From: Tropicibacter sp. Alg240-R139
GTDB taxonomy: Bacteria; Pseudomonadota; Alphaproteobacteria; Rhodobacterales; Rhodobacteraceae
Assembly (NCBI RefSeq): GCF_900537075.1
Contig: NZ_UNRA01000004.1
Span: 62,001 to 126,000, forward strand
Length of the DNA: 64,000 nucleotides
Direction of reading: 5' to 3'
The notes under the pieces were generated by a model. It did no database searches. It saw only the letters and a program-made list of their open reading frames with translations, and was not told the DNA's origin. Position numbers and translations under genes: made by a program. Positions 34,434 through 42,756 of the stretch are shown piece after piece. Within the stretch, counting starts at the first letter, position 1. Each line of letters begins with the position of its first letter.

Positions 34434-36173
34434 TCACGCCGGTGCGGCATCGTCCAGGCGCAGCTGTGCCGATTGGCGACCGCCCCAAGTGTTGATCTCA
34501 AGCCGTCCAGCAAAGTGAAAGCGTGCACCGCCGTGGTTCAGCAACCGGTCCCCAAGGGGGGTGTCAAACGCACCAAAGGCGATTGCGTCAATGCCGCCGG
34601 ACAGGCCGTCTGACAGCGACAGTTTCAAGTGCGACTCGCCCACGCGTTTGGCAAAGCGGATGCTCAGATCGGGCAGGGCATAGCGCGGGGCAGGGGCACC
34701 CGCACCAAAGGGACCTGCCTGTTCGATCTGCTCGATCAGGTCCACCGTCGCCGCACCTGGCATCAGCATGCCGTCGAGCTTGAGGTCCGCAGGCCCACCC
34801 TGTCCCGCGCCTTGCTTTTCCAGCAACTCGCTCAACCGCGCCATCGCCGGTTCCAGCTGGTCGCGCATCACCGTCAGACCCGCCGCCATCTTGTGACCGC
34901 CGCCTTTGACCAGCAACCCCTCGGCCGCCAGCTTCTGGATTGACGCGCCCAGGTCGACGCCAGACACCGACCGGCCCGAGCCTTTGCCCTCGTCGCCATC
35001 AAAGCCGATGACCACAGCGGGACGGTTCGCGGCTTCTTTCAGGCGCGAGCTGACGATGCCCACCACGCCCGGGTGCCAACCTTCGCCAGCCGCCCAGACA
35101 AGAGGTGCCTCAAACCCGCGCTCTTCTGCCTGATCCATGGCAGCCGCGCGCACCGCGTTTTCGATGTCCCGACGCTCGCGGTTCAATTCATCCAACCGTT
35201 CGGCCATGGCTTCGGCCTCGATCATCGAATCCGTGCTCAGCAACCGCGCGCCCAGATCAGCCTTGCCGATACGCCCACCGGCGTTGACGCGCGGGCCCAA
35301 CAGGAACCCCAGGTGATAGGTCGATGGTTGCGCATCCATACGCGACACGTCTGCCAAGGCCACCAAACCGGGCCGTTGGCGTTGCGCCATCACTTTGAGG
35401 CCTTGACGCACCAGTGCCCTGTTCGCATCGATCAACGGAGCTACATCGGCGACGGTGGCGAGCGCAACCAGATCCAGAAGCGCCATCAGGTCTGGGCCAT
35501 TGGCACCGGCATCGCGCATCTGTCGACCTGCTTCGACCAGCATCAGAAAGACAACGCCAGCCGCGCAGAAATAGCCCAGATCGCCGCTTTCGTCCTGACG
35601 GTTTGGGTTCACCACGGCGACACAATCAGGCAGCGTCTCGCCACCCAAATGGTGGTCCAGAACAATCACGTCCGCGCCCTTGGCAGCCGCAATTGGTTCG
35701 TGACTGAGTGTGCCGCAATCAACGCAGATGATCAGGTCGTGATCCCGCGCAAGTGCCTGCATGGCCGGAACATTGGGGCCGTACCCTTCGTCAATTCGGT
35801 CCGGCACGTAAAGCGTCGCCTGCAACCCCATCTGCCGCAGCCAAACCAGAAGCAGCGCGGCAGAACTGCCGCCATCGACGTCATAATCTGCAAAAACCGC
35901 GATCTTCTCGCGATTGCGCACGGCTGTCAGATACCGCGCAGCCGCGACCTCCATGTCCTTCATCGACCGGGGGTCGGGCAAAAGCTCTTTCAGGGTGGGG
36001 GACAGGAACCCCGTGGCCTCTATCGCGGGAACACCGCGCCGCGCCAGAACTTGGCAGACCGAGGCAGGCAGGTCGGTGGTCTGTCCCATCATCTCGGCCG
36101 TGCGTTCGACTTCGATGGATGGTCCGACCCATTGGCGACCTGTCAAAGACTGTGAAACGCCCAGATAACTCAT
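34434..36173 (-). CDS. recJ: Single-stranded-DNA-specific exonuclease RecJ
   Basis: The 579-residue enzyme degrades single-stranded DNA 5' to 3' in recombination and mismatch repair. DHH-family motifs are FADYDVDGGSSAALL (motif I, near 86), IICVDCGTL, and VLDHHLGGE; the DHHA1 part has KGGGHKMAAGL. Length is normal for RecJ. The start at 36173 is chosen for GGAGG five bases upstream; a GTG two codons earlier is in-frame. It follows glpX by 94 bp. Confidence 0.94.
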   Translation of the reverse strand: MSYLGVSQSLTGRQWVGPSIEVERTAEMMGQTTDLPASVCQVLARRGVPAIEATGFLSPTLKELLPDPRSMKDMEVAAARYLTAVRNREKIAVFADYDVDGGSSAALLLVWLRQMGLQATLYVPDRIDEGYGPNVPAMQALARDHDLIICVDCGTLSHEPIAAAKGADVIVLDHHLGGETLPDCVAVVNPNRQDESGDLGYFCAAGVVFLMLVEAGRQMRDAGANGPDLMALLDLVALATVADVAPLIDANRALVRQGLKVMAQRQRPGLVALADVSRMDAQPSTYHLGFLLGPRVNAGGRIGKADLGARLLSTDSMIEAEAMAERLDELNRERRDIENAVRAAAMDQAEERGFEAPLVWAAGEGWHPGVVGIVSSRLKEAANRPAVVIGFDGDEGKGSGRSVSGVDLGASIQKLAAEGLLVKGGGHKMAAGLTVMRDQLEPAMARLSELLEKQGAGQGGPADLKLDGMLMPGAATVDLIEQIEQAGPFGAGAPAPRYALPDLSIRFAKRVGESHLKLSLSDGLSGGIDAIAFGAFDTPLGDRLLNHGGARFHFAGRLEINTWGGRQSAQLRLDDAAPA

Positions 36174-36267
36174 TCCCACCTCCGACAGAGCAAGGCCGGA
36201 CCCAATGCGAACCCGGCCTCTTCATCTTTTCAAAATTACGCGCGCTCCAGGCAGCGGCGCAAGCCGC

Positions 36268-37254
36268 TTATTCTTCGTGCGAGGACAGCGGGGTGCGATA
36301 GCTCATGCGGCGAACCGAGCCGGTTTTTGAACGCATCAACAAGGTAGCAGTCTCAACCCAGCCCGGCTGACGCTTGATCGCAGGCAGCAGCGAGCCGCCT
36401 GTGACGCCGGTGGCGGCAAAGATCACATCTGCTGTAACCATCTCGTCGCGTGTATACACTCGGTCGAAATCGGTGATGCCCGCCTTGGCAGCACGGCCAC
36501 GTTCGTCGTCGTTGCGAAACAACAGGCGGCCAAAGATCTGACCACCCATGCATTTCAGAGCCGCAGCCGCCAGCACACCCTCGGGCGCGCCGCCCGAACC
36601 CATGTACATGTCGATGCCGGTGATCTCGCTTTCGGCGCAGTGCATGACGCCAGCCACGTCACCATCGGTGATCAGTCGGATCGCGGCTCCGGTTTCGCGC
36701 ACTTCGGCGATCATCGCTTCGTGGCGGGGGCGTTCCAGGATGCAGACGGTGATGTCGGCGGGGGCGCAGCCCTTGGCCTTGGCGAGGGCTTCGACCCGCT
36801 CGCGCGGGCTCATGTCCAGGGTCACAACGCCGGGTGCGAAACCGGGGCCGATGGCCAGCTTGTCCATGTAGGTGTCAGGCGCATGCAGCATCGAGCCGCG
36901 CGGGCCCATGGCGATCACGGTCAACGCGTTGGGCATGTCCTTGGCGGTCAGCGTGGTGCCCTCAAGCGGGTCCAGCGCGATGTCGACGCCGGGGCCGTTA
37001 CCGGTGCCGACTTCTTCACCGATAAACAACATCGGGGCTTCGTCGCGTTCGCCTTCGCCGATCACGACGACACCGGCGATGTCCAGTTTGTTGAGCTGCT
37101 CGCGCATGGCGTTCACGGCGGCCTGGTCTGCGGCCTTTTCGTCGCCACGTCCCACCAGCGAGGCCGAAGCCAGCGCGGCCTGTTCCGCGACGCGGGCCAG
37201 ACCCAGCGACAGCATGCGGTCGTCAAATGCGATTTGGGGTGCCGAAGCGCTCAT
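36268..37254 (-). CDS. glpX: Class II fructose-1,6-bisphosphatase
   Basis: The 328-residue enzyme removes phosphate from fructose-1,6-bisphosphate in gluconeogenesis. Metal-binding residues are in GEGERDEAPMLFIGEEVG and DPLEGTT, and YMGSGGAPEGVLAAAALKC is typical of GlpX. The start at 37254 has AGGA eight bases upstream; seven residues longer is the alternative. It follows hom by 94 bp on the same strand. Confidence 0.95.
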   Translation of the reverse strand: MSASAPQIAFDDRMLSLGLARVAEQAALASASLVGRGDEKAADQAAVNAMREQLNKLDIAGVVVIGEGERDEAPMLFIGEEVGTGNGPGVDIALDPLEGTTLTAKDMPNALTVIAMGPRGSMLHAPDTYMDKLAIGPGFAPGVVTLDMSPRERVEALAKAKGCAPADITVCILERPRHEAMIAEVRETGAAIRLITDGDVAGVMHCAESEITGIDMYMGSGGAPEGVLAAAALKCMGGQIFGRLLFRNDDERGRAAKAGITDFDRVYTRDEMVTADVIFAATGVTGGSLLPAIKRQPGWVETATLLMRSKTGSVRRMSYRTPLSSHEE

Positions 37255-37348
37255 GTTCACTATCCTTTTGGTCAATACAGACTGTTTTTTACCGGCATAC
37301 CCCGGTCATGTTCATTCCCGCAAGGGGGTGGCCTGCGACAGGCCGAGT

Positions 37349-38635
37349 TCAAAGCTCTTCGATCCGCAAGGCGACCGGTTCCATAGCCACCACATCCGTG
37401 GCGTTCAGCGCCGAAAGCGCCTCGTCCAGCGCGGCGCGTGTGGTTTTGTGGGTGACGATCAGGATCGGGGCGGTGGCATCGGTGTGCCCGTATTGGCGCA
37501 TCCGGTCGATGGAAACACCCGCATCACCTAGGATCGAGGCCACTTTTGCCAGCGCGCCGGGTTTGTCGAGCAGCGCCGTGCGCAGGTAATAGGGCGCAGG
37601 CAGGCCGGTACGGGCGGGTTTCGCCTCTTCCAACATTGCGGCAGGCTGACCGAAGGTCGGAATGCGCAGGCCGCGCGCCAGATCGCAGATGTCGCCCAAT
37701 ACCGCGCTGGCGGTGGGGCCTTCGCCGGCACCGGGACCGCGCAGAACGATCTGCTCGACCGCGTCGCCTTCGATCACGACCATGTTGGTGCCACCTTCAA
37801 GCTGACCGATGGGCGAGGTCGCGGGCACCAGGCAGGGCTGCATGCGCTGTTCCAGACCGCGCGCGGTGCGTTGGGCAACCCCAAGCAGCTTGATGCGATA
37901 GCCCATATCGGCGGCCTGATGGATGTCCTCTAGCGTGATGCGCTGAATGCCTTCGATTTCGATCCCGTCAAAGTTGGGCTTGGTTCCAAACGCGATGGAC
38001 GACAGGATCGCCAGCTTGTGCGCCGCATCAATGCCGCCTACGTCCAGGTTCGGGTCAGCCTCAAGATAACCAAGCTCGGCGCATTCATCGAACAGCGCGT
38101 TATAGCCCAGTTCTTTGGCTTCCATGTTGGTCAGGATATAGTTGCAGGTGCCGTTCATAACACCCATGACGCGGGTAATCTCGTTCCCGGCCAGACCTTC
38201 GGTCAGGGATTTGATCACCGGGATGCCGCCAGCAACAGCGGCCTCGTACCGGATCACACGGTCTGCAGTTTCGGCCTGATCGGCCAGTGCCTGACCGTGG
38301 ATGGCCAGTAGTGCCTTGTTGGCGGTCACGACGTCCTTGCCCGCGGCCAATGCGGCCTCGGTCGCGTTTTTTGCCGCGCCTTCTGATCCGCCCATTAGCT
38401 CGACAAAAACGTCCACGTCATCACGTTTAGCCAACGCCACAGGGTCAGTTTCCCAAGCATAACCTGACAGGTTGACACCCCGGTCCTTGTTCGCGTCGCG
38501 AGCAGAAATGGCCGAGATCTCGATCCGCGCGCCGGTGCGCGCCTCAAGCAGTGCGGCCTGACGGCGGATGATCTTGACGACCCCCACGCCCACGGTTCCC
38601 AAACCTGCAATTCCAAGCCGCAGCGTTCGTGTCAT
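37349..38635 (-). CDS. hom: Homoserine dehydrogenase
   Basis: The 428-residue enzyme converts aspartate semialdehyde to homoserine on the way to Thr, Met and Ile. It has an NAD-binding GLGTVGVGVVKII at the N-terminus, TANKALL with the Lys of the active site, and YDALFDEC-type substrate region (LGYNALFDECAELGYLEADP). The last 80 residues are an ACT domain (TALLDKPGALAKVASILGD), suggesting feedback control by threonine. Confidence 0.96.
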   Translation of the reverse strand: MTRTLRLGIAGLGTVGVGVVKIIRRQAALLEARTGARIEISAISARDANKDRGVNLSGYAWETDPVALAKRDDVDVFVELMGGSEGAAKNATEAALAAGKDVVTANKALLAIHGQALADQAETADRVIRYEAAVAGGIPVIKSLTEGLAGNEITRVMGVMNGTCNYILTNMEAKELGYNALFDECAELGYLEADPNLDVGGIDAAHKLAILSSIAFGTKPNFDGIEIEGIQRITLEDIHQAADMGYRIKLLGVAQRTARGLEQRMQPCLVPATSPIGQLEGGTNMVVIEGDAVEQIVLRGPGAGEGPTASAVLGDICDLARGLRIPTFGQPAAMLEEAKPARTGLPAPYYLRTALLDKPGALAKVASILGDAGVSIDRMRQYGHTDATAPILIVTHKTTRAALDEALSALNATDVVAMEPVALRIEEL

Positions 38636-38722
38636 CGTGAGGGTCCTTCCATGCTATGAAACCCGCCGAAAATTCGGCCTAAGGTCGGATCGTGCCTTAG
38701 CGGGTTCAGCGCATGGGTGCAA

Positions 38723-39022
38723 TCAGTCAGATGTGGGGCGGGGGACAGTTTCGTCCAAACGGTCACGATCATCGGCATCCACAACCGGATTTTGCAACGC
38801 CGCAGCCCGACGTTTCAGACTGTCGCGCCGCGCCTCGAGCTGTTGGGTGACCTTTCGTGCCTCTGCTTCGGGGGCAATTGGCGGGCCCAAGGCTTGATCA
38901 AGCGGGAGCAGTTCGGGATATTTTGCGTCCTGCAACTGCGACGAGACCTTTTCGTTCAACTCGGGCACTTGCGTACACGCAGCCAAAACAGGCAAAAGGC
39001 AGATGGCAAGGCGCAATTTCAT
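38723..39022 (-). CDS. Small lipoprotein
   Basis: The 99-residue protein has a lipoprotein signal (MKLRLAICLLPVLAAC, lipobox LAAC with Cys 16). The mature part has an acidic stretch and a coiled-coil-like segment (EARKVTQQLEARRDSLKRRAAAL). A longer upstream frame would put the signal inside the protein, so the start at 39022 is used, though its ribosome binding site is weak. The function is not known. Confidence 0.72.
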   Translation of the reverse strand: MKLRLAICLLPVLAACTQVPELNEKVSSQLQDAKYPELLPLDQALGPPIAPEAEARKVTQQLEARRDSLKRRAAALQNPVVDADDRDRLDETVPRPTSD

Positions 39023-39092
39023 GATCAGTGGTTCCCGTAATCGTGGCCCTTTGATGCCTGTTTGATCGAAAAGGCGCAAGCGGGGGTTTTTT

Positions 39093-39108
39093 CTGAACGT
39101 TTGTTCAG
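39093..39108. promoter_or_regulatory. Palindromic operator upstream of TetR gene
   Basis: CTGAAC-GTTT-GTTCAG is a perfect 6-bp inverted repeat ending 14 bp before the TetR start. Its site and symmetry fit autoregulation by the encoded TetR protein. A palindrome of this type with a TGAACG core is common before TetR genes, but binding is not proven here. Confidence 0.55.
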
Positions 39109-39122
39109 ATAGCGTGAGGCGC

Positions 39123-39710
39123 ATGGCACGTACCCAAGGTTCCCATTCTGACATCACCGGCCCCCGCATCCGGGATGCGGCGCAGCGGCTTTTTGCACAA
39201 CACGGTTATGCGGCGGTGTCCATGCGCCAGATTGCGGGTGCGGTGGGGGTGCAGGCCGGGGCGCTCTACAATTACACGCCGGACAAACAGACGTTGCTGC
39301 TTGGGTTGATGCGGTCCCATCTGGAAGAGTTGCTGGAGGCTACCGCCGCGCAGCCCAACCCCAAGCGGGTGATGGACAGGCTAGAGGCATTCACCCGGTT
39401 CCACATCCGCTTTCATTCGGAACGCCCGGACGCGGTTTTCATCGCCTATATGGAGCTGCGCAACCTGAGCCCCGATAACTTTGCCACCATCGAAGGGTTG
39501 CGGGGGCAGTACGAAAACATGCTCGAAGAGATCCTGCACCAGGGCGTGGCCGACGGCGTCTTTGATGTGCCCGACCCCAAGATCGCCACACTGGCCGTTA
39601 TCGCGATGCTGACCGGGGTCAACACCTGGTACCGCTCGGGCGGGCGCCTGTCGCTGCCCGAGGTCGAAGAGATCTATTGGGACATGGTCCGCAAATCGGT
39701 TGTGCGCTGA
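39123..39710 (+). CDS. TetR-family transcriptional regulator
   Basis: The 195-residue protein has an N-terminal helix-turn-helix (about residues 12-57): AAQRLFAQHGYAAVSMRQIAG and GVQAGALYNYTPDKQTLL. The C-terminal domain has the general pattern of TetR ligand-binding regions. The ATG at 39123 is preferred to a GTG three codons upstream, though both have weak ribosome binding sites. Its stop abuts the stop of the convergent ABM gene with no gap. The target is unknown. Confidence 0.88.
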   Translation: MARTQGSHSDITGPRIRDAAQRLFAQHGYAAVSMRQIAGAVGVQAGALYNYTPDKQTLLLGLMRSHLEELLEATAAQPNPKRVMDRLEAFTRFHIRFHSERPDAVFIAYMELRNLSPDNFATIEGLRGQYENMLEEILHQGVADGVFDVPDPKIATLAVIAMLTGVNTWYRSGGRLSLPEVEEIYWDMVRKSVVR

Positions 39711-40010
39711 TCAGGCCGTTTCCGCCAGATCGAAGTGATGCAGATAACGCTCTTTTACGATGCCTTCTTCATCAGGGTGAACATGGGGTTGGCGCCAATC
39801 TGCTCCGGCGAAATCCGCCAGTGCATCGACGGTTTCCCAAACCATAACCAAGCAAAACTCGTTGGGTGTTTCAGGGCGAGGCAGGCAAGGGGTGATTGAC
39901 ACAAGACCGGGCTGCTGTCGCATCAGCGGCAACGCAGTATCGAGCATGAATGCGCGAAAGTGGTCGATCTTGTTATCGTAGATGACGGCGCGAAAAATTC
40001 GAACGATCAT
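39711..40010 (-). CDS. ABM-domain protein
   Basis: The 99-residue protein has the ferredoxin-like ABM fold pattern: MIVRIFRAVIYDNKIDHFRA, QQPGLVSITPC and EFCLVMVWETVDALADFAG. Family members include quinone-forming monooxygenases and heme-degrading enzymes. The start is set by GGAGG before 40010. It lies downstream of pirin on the same strand (38 bp gap) and converges with the TetR gene. Confidence 0.78.
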   Translation of the reverse strand: MIVRIFRAVIYDNKIDHFRAFMLDTALPLMRQQPGLVSITPCLPRPETPNEFCLVMVWETVDALADFAGADWRQPHVHPDEEGIVKERYLHHFDLAETA

Positions 40011-40048
40011 GATGGCCTCCGTTCTAAGAAGGCCATCATAACACAAGT

Positions 40049-40960
40049 TCAGTGCGCAGCTTTGATGAAGGTGCCATTGTGCAGGTCGCGCATCGCTTGC
40101 TGCAATTCGGCCTGTGTGTTCATCACGATGGGGCCGTGCCAGGCCACCGGTTCCTCAATCGGTGCGCCTGAAATCAACAAAAAGCGAACACCTTCGGGAC
40201 CGGCCTGAACCGTGACCTCGTCCCCAGTTCCAAAGCGGATCAACGTGCGATCACCGGACATGTCGCGGATGTTAAGTTCTTGGCCAGCCAACTCTTTTTC
40301 CAACAGAATGCCAGTGGGCTGGGAAGCATCAGCAAAGGCGGCGACCCCTTGGAACACGTAGGCAAAAGCACGACGATAGGTGTCGATCTTGAAGGTTTTC
40401 CTTACGCCGGCAGGTATGCTGATATCCAGATACTGCGGATCAGCGGCGATGCCATCCACAGGACCGGTCTTACCCCAAAACTCACCCACGATAATCCGAA
40501 CCCGGGTGCCGTCATCGTCGATGACCTCGGGGATCTCTTTGCTTTCGACGTCTTGATAACGCGGCGCAGTCATCTTCTGGCTGGCAGGCAAGTTGCCCCA
40601 CAGCTGAAACCCGTGCATCTGGCCGGTCGCGTTTCCCTCCGGCATCTCTTGGTGCAAAATGCCCGACCCGGCAGTCATCCACTGAACGTCGCCTGCGCCA
40701 AGCTGGCCGGCGTTGCCGAGCGAATCTGCGTGCTCGACCGTGCCGGAAAGAACATAGGTGATCGTCTCGATCCCGCGGTGTGGATGCCAGGGAAAGCCGC
40801 GCATGTAGTCCCGCGGGTGCTCGTTGCGGAAATCATCAAACAACAAAAACGGGTCGAGCTCGGACGGATCCTGAAACCCGAACGCCCGATGCAATTTGAC
40901 GCCCGCGCCCTCCATTGTCGGGGTGGCGGGTCGGGATTCAAGGATCGGTCTGATGGACAT
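40049..40960 (-). CDS. Pirin-family protein
   Basis: The 303-residue bicupin has the pirin metal site motif FPWHPHRGIETITYVLSG, with His-x-His and a Glu binding iron, followed by QWMTAGSGILHQEMP. Bacterial pirins are reported to act as quercetinases or redox regulators; a role here is not clear. The start at 40960 follows AGAGG by 7 bases; a longer frame to 41077 is not supported. It is the first gene of a pair with the ABM protein. Confidence 0.9.
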   Translation of the reverse strand: MSIRPILESRPATPTMEGAGVKLHRAFGFQDPSELDPFLLFDDFRNEHPRDYMRGFPWHPHRGIETITYVLSGTVEHADSLGNAGQLGAGDVQWMTAGSGILHQEMPEGNATGQMHGFQLWGNLPASQKMTAPRYQDVESKEIPEVIDDDGTRVRIIVGEFWGKTGPVDGIAADPQYLDISIPAGVRKTFKIDTYRRAFAYVFQGVAAFADASQPTGILLEKELAGQELNIRDMSGDRTLIRFGTGDEVTVQAGPEGVRFLLISGAPIEEPVAWHGPIVMNTQAELQQAMRDLHNGTFIKAAH

Positions 40961-41209
40961 TATGATACCTCTGACGATGTGGTGTTCACCTATACATAAT
41001 GAGCTGGAGCCTCTGCACAAATCCGCGAAACGGCACGCGCTATGTGCAAAATCGCACAGGTCTGCACCTGACACCAAGAATATTATTTCGCATCACCGCC
41101 CAATTGCCGTCGTTACCAGTGATTGTCCCGATGCAGGAGCCGGATGAATGCGAATATATGCTTGGATTTAGAAAATCTGCTATAGATTTAGGTCATTAAG
41201 GGGGGGCGA

Positions 41210-41335
41210 ATGAATCGACGCACATTTTCTATTTCAGCCTTTGTTGCTTTGACATTGGGCCAGGTCCCATTGTTCAAGCGCTATTTCCCGCAGCGGGTTC
41301 AGAACGGATGGCTGCTCAAGGATGAAGACGTCTGA
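41210..41335 (+). CDS. 41-residue twin-arginine microprotein
   Basis: A very short gene precedes the GMC oxidoreductase. It begins MNRRTFSISAFVALTLG, a twin-arginine signal-like start with RRTFS, and ends with KRYFPQRVQNGWLLKDEDV. A ribosome binding site-like run of G precedes it (GGGGGGGCGA). Its TGA overlaps the ATG of the GMC gene (TGATG), which means coupled translation. The larger small subunits (about 180-240 residues) of gluconate-type dehydrogenases carry a Tat signal and bring the flavin subunit across the membrane; this could be a much reduced form. That is inference. Confidence 0.65.
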   Translation: MNRRTFSISAFVALTLGQVPLFKRYFPQRVQNGWLLKDEDV

Positions 41336-42756
41336 TGCTGTTTGATTTTGCGCAGGGTTCTATTGTGTCGGACAAGCAGTACGACGTTTGCATTCTAGGC
41401 GCCGGAGCGGCCGGAATAACCTTGGCGGTCCGTCTGGGTCGCGCGGGCAAGCGTGTGGCATTGTGCGAAGGCGGGGGCCTGGATTATGAGGATGAGTCGC
41501 AAGAGATTTATGCTGGCTCAACCCTAGGTGACCCGTATTTTGATCTGGACATCGCGCGTCTGCGGTACTTTGGCGGTTCAACCAATCATTGGGGTGGGTA
41601 TTGCCGTTCTTTTGAAGCCGCAGATTTCAATCGTGGACACATGGGGGACGATTTTCGCTGGCCCATCACCTACGATGAACTTCTGGCTTACCGGTCCGAC
41701 GCGTGCGAGATTGTCGAGATCGACTCTGACTACCAGGACCATCTTGTGGACGAGCAGCTTGGGCTGCGGCAAGTGGATTTCAAGTATTCTCCGCCAGTCG
41801 TTTTTAGTGAAAAATTTCACGACGAGATCGAAGCCTCAAAGAACATCGATCTGTTCCTGAATGCGAATTTTGTAGACTTGATGGGCGCTGACAGGCGTGT
41901 CCGCTCTGTCAAACTTAGAAACTATGCCGATCAAGAGCTGGAAATCCGATCAGATGCCGTTGTGTTTGCCATGGGTGGGATCGACAACTCGCGGCAACTT
42001 TTGTGGATGGAGGGGAGACACGGCGCCTCCTTGTTCGACCGTGATTTGCCCATCGGTCGATATTGGATGGAGCATCCGCATTTCACCATTGGTGAGGCGT
42101 TGATCAAATCCTGGGATCAGGCAAACACGTATTTTGCCCTGACCGAAAAGATGCAGCGCACGTTGGGTATCTTGGGATGCGGCGTTGTCGTCGAAGAGCA
42201 AGGGGACAGCAACACCAAACGCCTGGTCAAAGATTTGTTGTGCGTGGCGCCAGGCATTGGCGCCTGGGCGGCGGATCTGGCTGGCAAAAAGTTGATCTGT
42301 TCGTACAAATTCCACGCTGCGTGGGAACAGGCGCCAAATCGGGAAAACCGGGTGGCTTTGTCTGATCGAGATGTGGACCGCTTCGGCGTTCCCTTGTCCG
42401 AACTACATTGGACCAAGGCACCGATCGATCGAGAAACCATGCTGGCCTCGACGCAGCAGTTCAATGCCTACATCCTCCGAGAAAACCTGGGGCGTCTGCA
42501 GCTGCGCGATTGGGTATATCAGGGGGATGAATACCCCGATGACGATGTGCTGGCGGGGTATCACCACATGGGTGGCACGCGCATGTCGCATTCGCCGCGT
42601 TACGGGGTGGTTGATGGCAATTGCAAAGTGTTTGGGTCCGAGAACCTGTATATGGCTGGTTCGTCGCTCTACACCACGGCTGGATACAACAACCCGACAT
42701 TGGCCATCGTGCAGTTTGCGCTTCGCCTGGCGGATCACCTTGGGGCAGGTGTTTAA
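41335..42756 (+). CDS. GMC-family FAD oxidoreductase
   Basis: The 473-residue protein binds FAD through ILGAGAAGITLAVRLG near residue 20. It carries GGSTNHWGGYC, typical of this branch, and a C-terminal region HHMGGTRMSHSPR...GSSLYTTAGYNNPTL, in which the His and Asn would be the catalytic pair. This branch oxidises sugars or alcohols, passing electrons to a cytochrome or quinone. It has no signal of its own; the coupled 41-residue protein has a twin-arginine start. It ends 4 bp inside the convergent reductive dehalogenase-like gene. Confidence 0.88.
   Translation: MLFDFAQGSIVSDKQYDVCILGAGAAGITLAVRLGRAGKRVALCEGGGLDYEDESQEIYAGSTLGDPYFDLDIARLRYFGGSTNHWGGYCRSFEAADFNRGHMGDDFRWPITYDELLAYRSDACEIVEIDSDYQDHLVDEQLGLRQVDFKYSPPVVFSEKFHDEIEASKNIDLFLNANFVDLMGADRRVRSVKLRNYADQELEIRSDAVVFAMGGIDNSRQLLWMEGRHGASLFDRDLPIGRYWMEHPHFTIGEALIKSWDQANTYFALTEKMQRTLGILGCGVVVEEQGDSNTKRLVKDLLCVAPGIGAWAADLAGKKLICSYKFHAAWEQAPNRENRVALSDRDVDRFGVPLSELHWTKAPIDRETMLASTQQFNAYILRENLGRLQLRDWVYQGDEYPDDDVLAGYHHMGGTRMSHSPRYGVVDGNCKVFGSENLYMAGSSLYTTAGYNNPTLAIVQFALRLADHLGAGV

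Noticed and set aside
36640-37386. Plus-strand frame opposite glpX
   Set aside because: Its His/Gly/Gln-rich composition is typical of an antisense frame; glpX is well supported.
41161-41200. Promoter from TTGGAT and TATAGA before the 41-residue gene
   Set aside because: The spacer of 13 bases is too short for a normal sigma-70 promoter.
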